Assembly (NCBI GenBank): GCA_021372375.1
Contig: JAJFUN010000083.1
Span: 1-60,655, forward strand
Direction of reading: 5' to 3'
Length of the DNA stretch: 60,655 nt
Origin: Pelosinus sp.
GTDB taxonomy: Bacteria; Bacillota; Negativicutes; Propionisporales; Propionisporaceae
The position numbers and the translations under genes were made by a program. The first letter of the stretch is position 1; every line of letters begins with the position of its first letter. Below the pieces are notes generated by a model, which was given only the letters and a program-made list of their open reading frames with translations, had not been told where the DNA came from and did not search any database. Positions 58,698 through 60,655 of the stretch are shown here, piece by piece.

Positions 58698-59852
58698 ATG
58701 GAATATCGAATATTAGGCAGAACAGGCATCAGAGTCAGCGCTATTGGTATTGGCGGTGAGGGGTTTGAAAATAAAAGCTATAAAGATTGCAAAATCATTA
58801 TTGACTGTGCAATCAAAGAAGGTATTAACTATATTGACATGTATAATTCAAATCCACAAGTCAGGAATAATGTCGGCAAAGCGCTAAGTAGGTATCCGCG
58901 CAGCAGTTTTGCTGTTGAAGGGCATTTATGCACTACTTGGGATAATGGCCAATATCGGCGAACACGGGATGTTAATGAAACAGCTATTGCCTTTCAAGAC
59001 TTGCTGGCTAGAACTCAGTTTGATTATGTCGATGTGGGAATGATCCATTATGTTGATGAAGAGCAAGACTTTGACAATATATTTAATGGTGAAATCATTA
59101 AATATGCAGAGGCGTTAAAGGCCAAAGGCCGGATTAAGGCTATCGGCATATCAACTCATAATACCGATATTGCCTTTCGTGCAGTAGCCACAGGGATCGT
59201 TGACGTAATTTTGTTTAGTATTAATCCTGCTTATGATATGCTACCGGCCAATGAAGATGTAAACATACTGTTTGAGGAAAGTACTTTTAACAACAGAACC
59301 TATGAAGGCATTGATTTAAAACGTGATAAACTATACCGCACTTGTGAAAATGAGGGTGTTGCCTTAACGGTTATGAAAGCCTATGCGGCGGGAGTGCTGT
59401 TTAGTGATAAACAATCGCCGTTTAAAAAATCCATGACGCCTGTTCAGTGCTTGCATTACGCTTTAACCAGACCGGCAGTTGCTTCGGTCATGGTAGGTGT
59501 AGGTAATCAGGCACAAGTCCTGGCCGCATCAGCCTATTTTACCGCAAGCTACAAAGAAAAAGATTACAGTGAGGTGCTGTCTAGTGCTCCGAAAAGTTCA
59601 TTTAGCGGACAGTGTATGTATTGCGGGCATTGTGCGCCATGTGCGAAAAAAATAGATATTGCTTTAGTAAATAAATATTTGGATTTAGCCTTAATTCAAA
59701 CAGAGTTGCCTGAAACAATCAGAGATCATTATGGTTTATTAGAGCATCATGCCAAGGAATGCATAGCATGCGGATTGTGTATGAAAAATTGTCCATTTAA
59801 TGTAGATATTATTAATAAAATGAAGCAGGCGGCTAAACTATTTGGAAAATAG
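58698..59852 (+). CDS. aldo/keto reductase with C-terminal ferredoxin domain
   Basis: A 384-residue protein. Residues 1-290 form the NAD(P)H-dependent aldo/keto reductase barrel (YRILGRTGIRVSAIGIGGEG, INYIDMYNSN, GRIKAIGISTHN), and the C-terminus holds a ferredoxin-like part with CMYCGHCAPCAK and CIACGLCMKNCP. The barrel-Tyr in IDMYN is conserved. It would reduce carbonyls with electrons passing through the clusters. ATG 58698 is preferred: AGGAGG lies 7 nt upstream, only 1 nt before ATG 58692. No MerR-type promoter directly precedes it. Confidence 0.9.
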   Translation: MEYRILGRTGIRVSAIGIGGEGFENKSYKDCKIIIDCAIKEGINYIDMYNSNPQVRNNVGKALSRYPRSSFAVEGHLCTTWDNGQYRRTRDVNETAIAFQDLLARTQFDYVDVGMIHYVDEEQDFDNIFNGEIIKYAEALKAKGRIKAIGISTHNTDIAFRAVATGIVDVILFSINPAYDMLPANEDVNILFEESTFNNRTYEGIDLKRDKLYRTCENEGVALTVMKAYAAGVLFSDKQSPFKKSMTPVQCLHYALTRPAVASVMVGVGNQAQVLAASAYFTASYKEKDYSEVLSSAPKSSFSGQCMYCGHCAPCAKKIDIALVNKYLDLALIQTELPETIRDHYGLLEHHAKECIACGLCMKNCPFNVDIINKMKQAAKLFGK

Positions 59853-59880
59853 CAATAAGACAGGAGCAGCATAAAAGCAC

Positions 59881-59911
59881 TTGACAGAGAGTTGTCTCAA
59901 AGTGCTAGACT
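59881..59911 (+). promoter_or_regulatory. MerR-type promoter 5 (19-bp spacer)
   Basis: TTGACA at 59881-59886, 19 bp with GAGAGTTGTCTCAAAG, then TAGACT at 59906-59911. It drives the metallophosphoesterase gene. Confidence 0.82.
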
Positions 59912-59952
59912 AATACTAATAGACAGTTTTTAGTAGAGGCTAGGTGATATAA

Positions 59953-60655
59953 TTGAAAAAATACGGATTTAGGTTTCTGATTGTTTGCGGCATAGTTTTT
60001 GTATGCTGCATAGCTATAGCTAAATATTTTGCGGCGGGTTACACGCTTGATGAAGCGAATATTTTGCATGTCATTACGGCAGATATGAAGCATGAGCATA
60101 CAATTTCATGGAAGACGGAAAGTTTGGGCGAACAAGGATATTTGGAGATACGTTCCAAACAAGCTAAAAATATTGTAAAAATCGATGCAGAGGCAGCAGA
60201 GCTGCCTGCCTACAATGGTCAGCCTGCTATGCGTTATACGGCGCATCTTACCAATCTTTTGCCAGGCACTGACTATGAATATCGTGTAGCTGTTGGCAAA
60301 CGGCAGTCTGTTTGGAAAACGTTTAAGACAGAACCCGAGGTAGCGTCCTTTAAAACACTTATTTTTGGTGACTCACAGTCTGTTTCTTATAAAGATTGGG
60401 CCAAAACCGTGCAGAATGCCTGGGAAAATAATAGGGATGCCGCTTTCTTCATTAATATGGGTGATCTTGTTGATAACGGCCAGGATAATTCGCAGTGGAA
60501 TTCGTGGTTTACTGGAGCAGCGCCGCTACTGGGCTCACTCCCTATTGCTCCAGTCATGGGAAACCACGAAACCTATAGTCTCGATTGGAAGATGGCCAAA
60601 CCTGATTACTATCTTGCGCTGTTTTCCCTGCCCGATAACGGTCCAGAAGGCCTCA
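59953..60655 (+). CDS. purple acid phosphatase-like metallophosphoesterase, C-terminus beyond window
   Basis: The frame from TTG 59953 (AGGTGAT upstream) stays open to the window end, 234 codons. A signal/anchor segment (about 7-25) is followed by an N-terminal FN3-like domain as in purple acid phosphatases (ADMKHEHTISWKT, LTNLLPGTDYEYRV), then the metallophosphoesterase core with FGDSQS, MGDLVDNGQDNSQW and VMGNHETY. It should be exported or membrane-anchored and hydrolyse phosphoesters. It lies under MerR-type promoter 5. Confidence 0.88.
   Translation, partial: MKKYGFRFLIVCGIVFVCCIAIAKYFAAGYTLDEANILHVITADMKHEHTISWKTESLGEQGYLEIRSKQAKNIVKIDAEAAELPAYNGQPAMRYTAHLTNLLPGTDYEYRVAVGKRQSVWKTFKTEPEVASFKTLIFGDSQSVSYKDWAKTVQNAWENNRDAAFFINMGDLVDNGQDNSQWNSWFTGAAPLLGSLPIAPVMGNHETYSLDWKMAKPDYYLALFSLPDNGPEGL

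Noticed and set aside
59905..60099. Minus-strand open frame of 64 codons
   Set aside because: It is antisense to the metallophosphoesterase gene and overlaps MerR-type promoter 5; no ribosome binding site.
1..60655. tRNA, rRNA or CRISPR array
   Set aside because: No cloverleaf with a GGTTCGAAT-type arm, rRNA block or spaced direct repeats was recognised by eye; a dedicated scan would be needed to be sure.

Overview
The window looks like chromosome from a spore-forming diderm Firmicute, most likely Negativicutes in the Sporomusaceae/Pelosinus/Sporomusa neighbourhood. It combines sporulation and germination genes (spoIVB, gerA-gerB-gerC, Sm-like and repeat-domain proteins next to spoIVB) with two apparent outer-membrane beta-barrels. 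Many genes have strong AGGAGG-type ribosome binding sites and TTG or GTG starts. No species name can be proven from the sequence alone.

Layout. 1-5.6 kb: a truncated secreted protein, a 23-codon fossil of an iron-only-hydrogenase regulator, ilvD, an EamA transporter, a DUF3298 protein and tcdA. 5.7-10.2 kb: a sodium/solute symporter, trmL, a TIM-barrel protein, a YlbF-family protein and murB, ending in the 3' stump of a group II intron. 10.2-17 kb: fba, an RluA-type pseudouridine synthase, two possible coat-like proteins, YajQ, a uracil permease under a PyrR-type attenuator, and an uncharacterised membrane/coiled-coil protein. 17-28 kb: lysC, an outer-membrane barrel with a long leader, an aminotransferase, a TGS-type nucleoside kinase, a divergent [FeFe] hydrogenase-like protein, small Cys-rich proteins, a palindromic mobile-type repeat, and a second barrel.

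28-39.4 kb is a dense housekeeping run on the plus strand: ridA, asp23-amaP-DUF2273, nusB, xseAB, ispA, a PAP2-like protein, dxs, tlyA, nadK, argR and recN. 39.4-49 kb is sporulation-linked. Between recN and spoIVB sits an accessory block with two glycosyltransferases, a methyltransferase and two proteins sharing a small Cys-containing repeat domain; one of the two has a mother-cell-sigma-like promoter. After spoIVB come the three genes of a germinant receptor, where many Firmicutes have spo0A.

49.7-60.6 kb is a redox or electrophile-response island. Two MerR-family regulators of the AdhR/NmlR type are interleaved with cupin, carboxymuconolactone-decarboxylase-like, flavodoxin, DUF4405 membrane, exported flavodoxin lipoprotein, exported FMN reductase, alpha/beta hydrolase, metallo-beta-lactamase-fold, DUF362 Fe-S, aldo/keto reductase and metallophosphoesterase genes. 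Five promoters in this island share a -35 TTGAC box, an AGTTA core and exactly 19 bp before the -10, the signature of MerR-controlled promoters. They therefore look like one regulon that continues past the right edge of the window. No tRNA, rRNA or CRISPR array was recognised.
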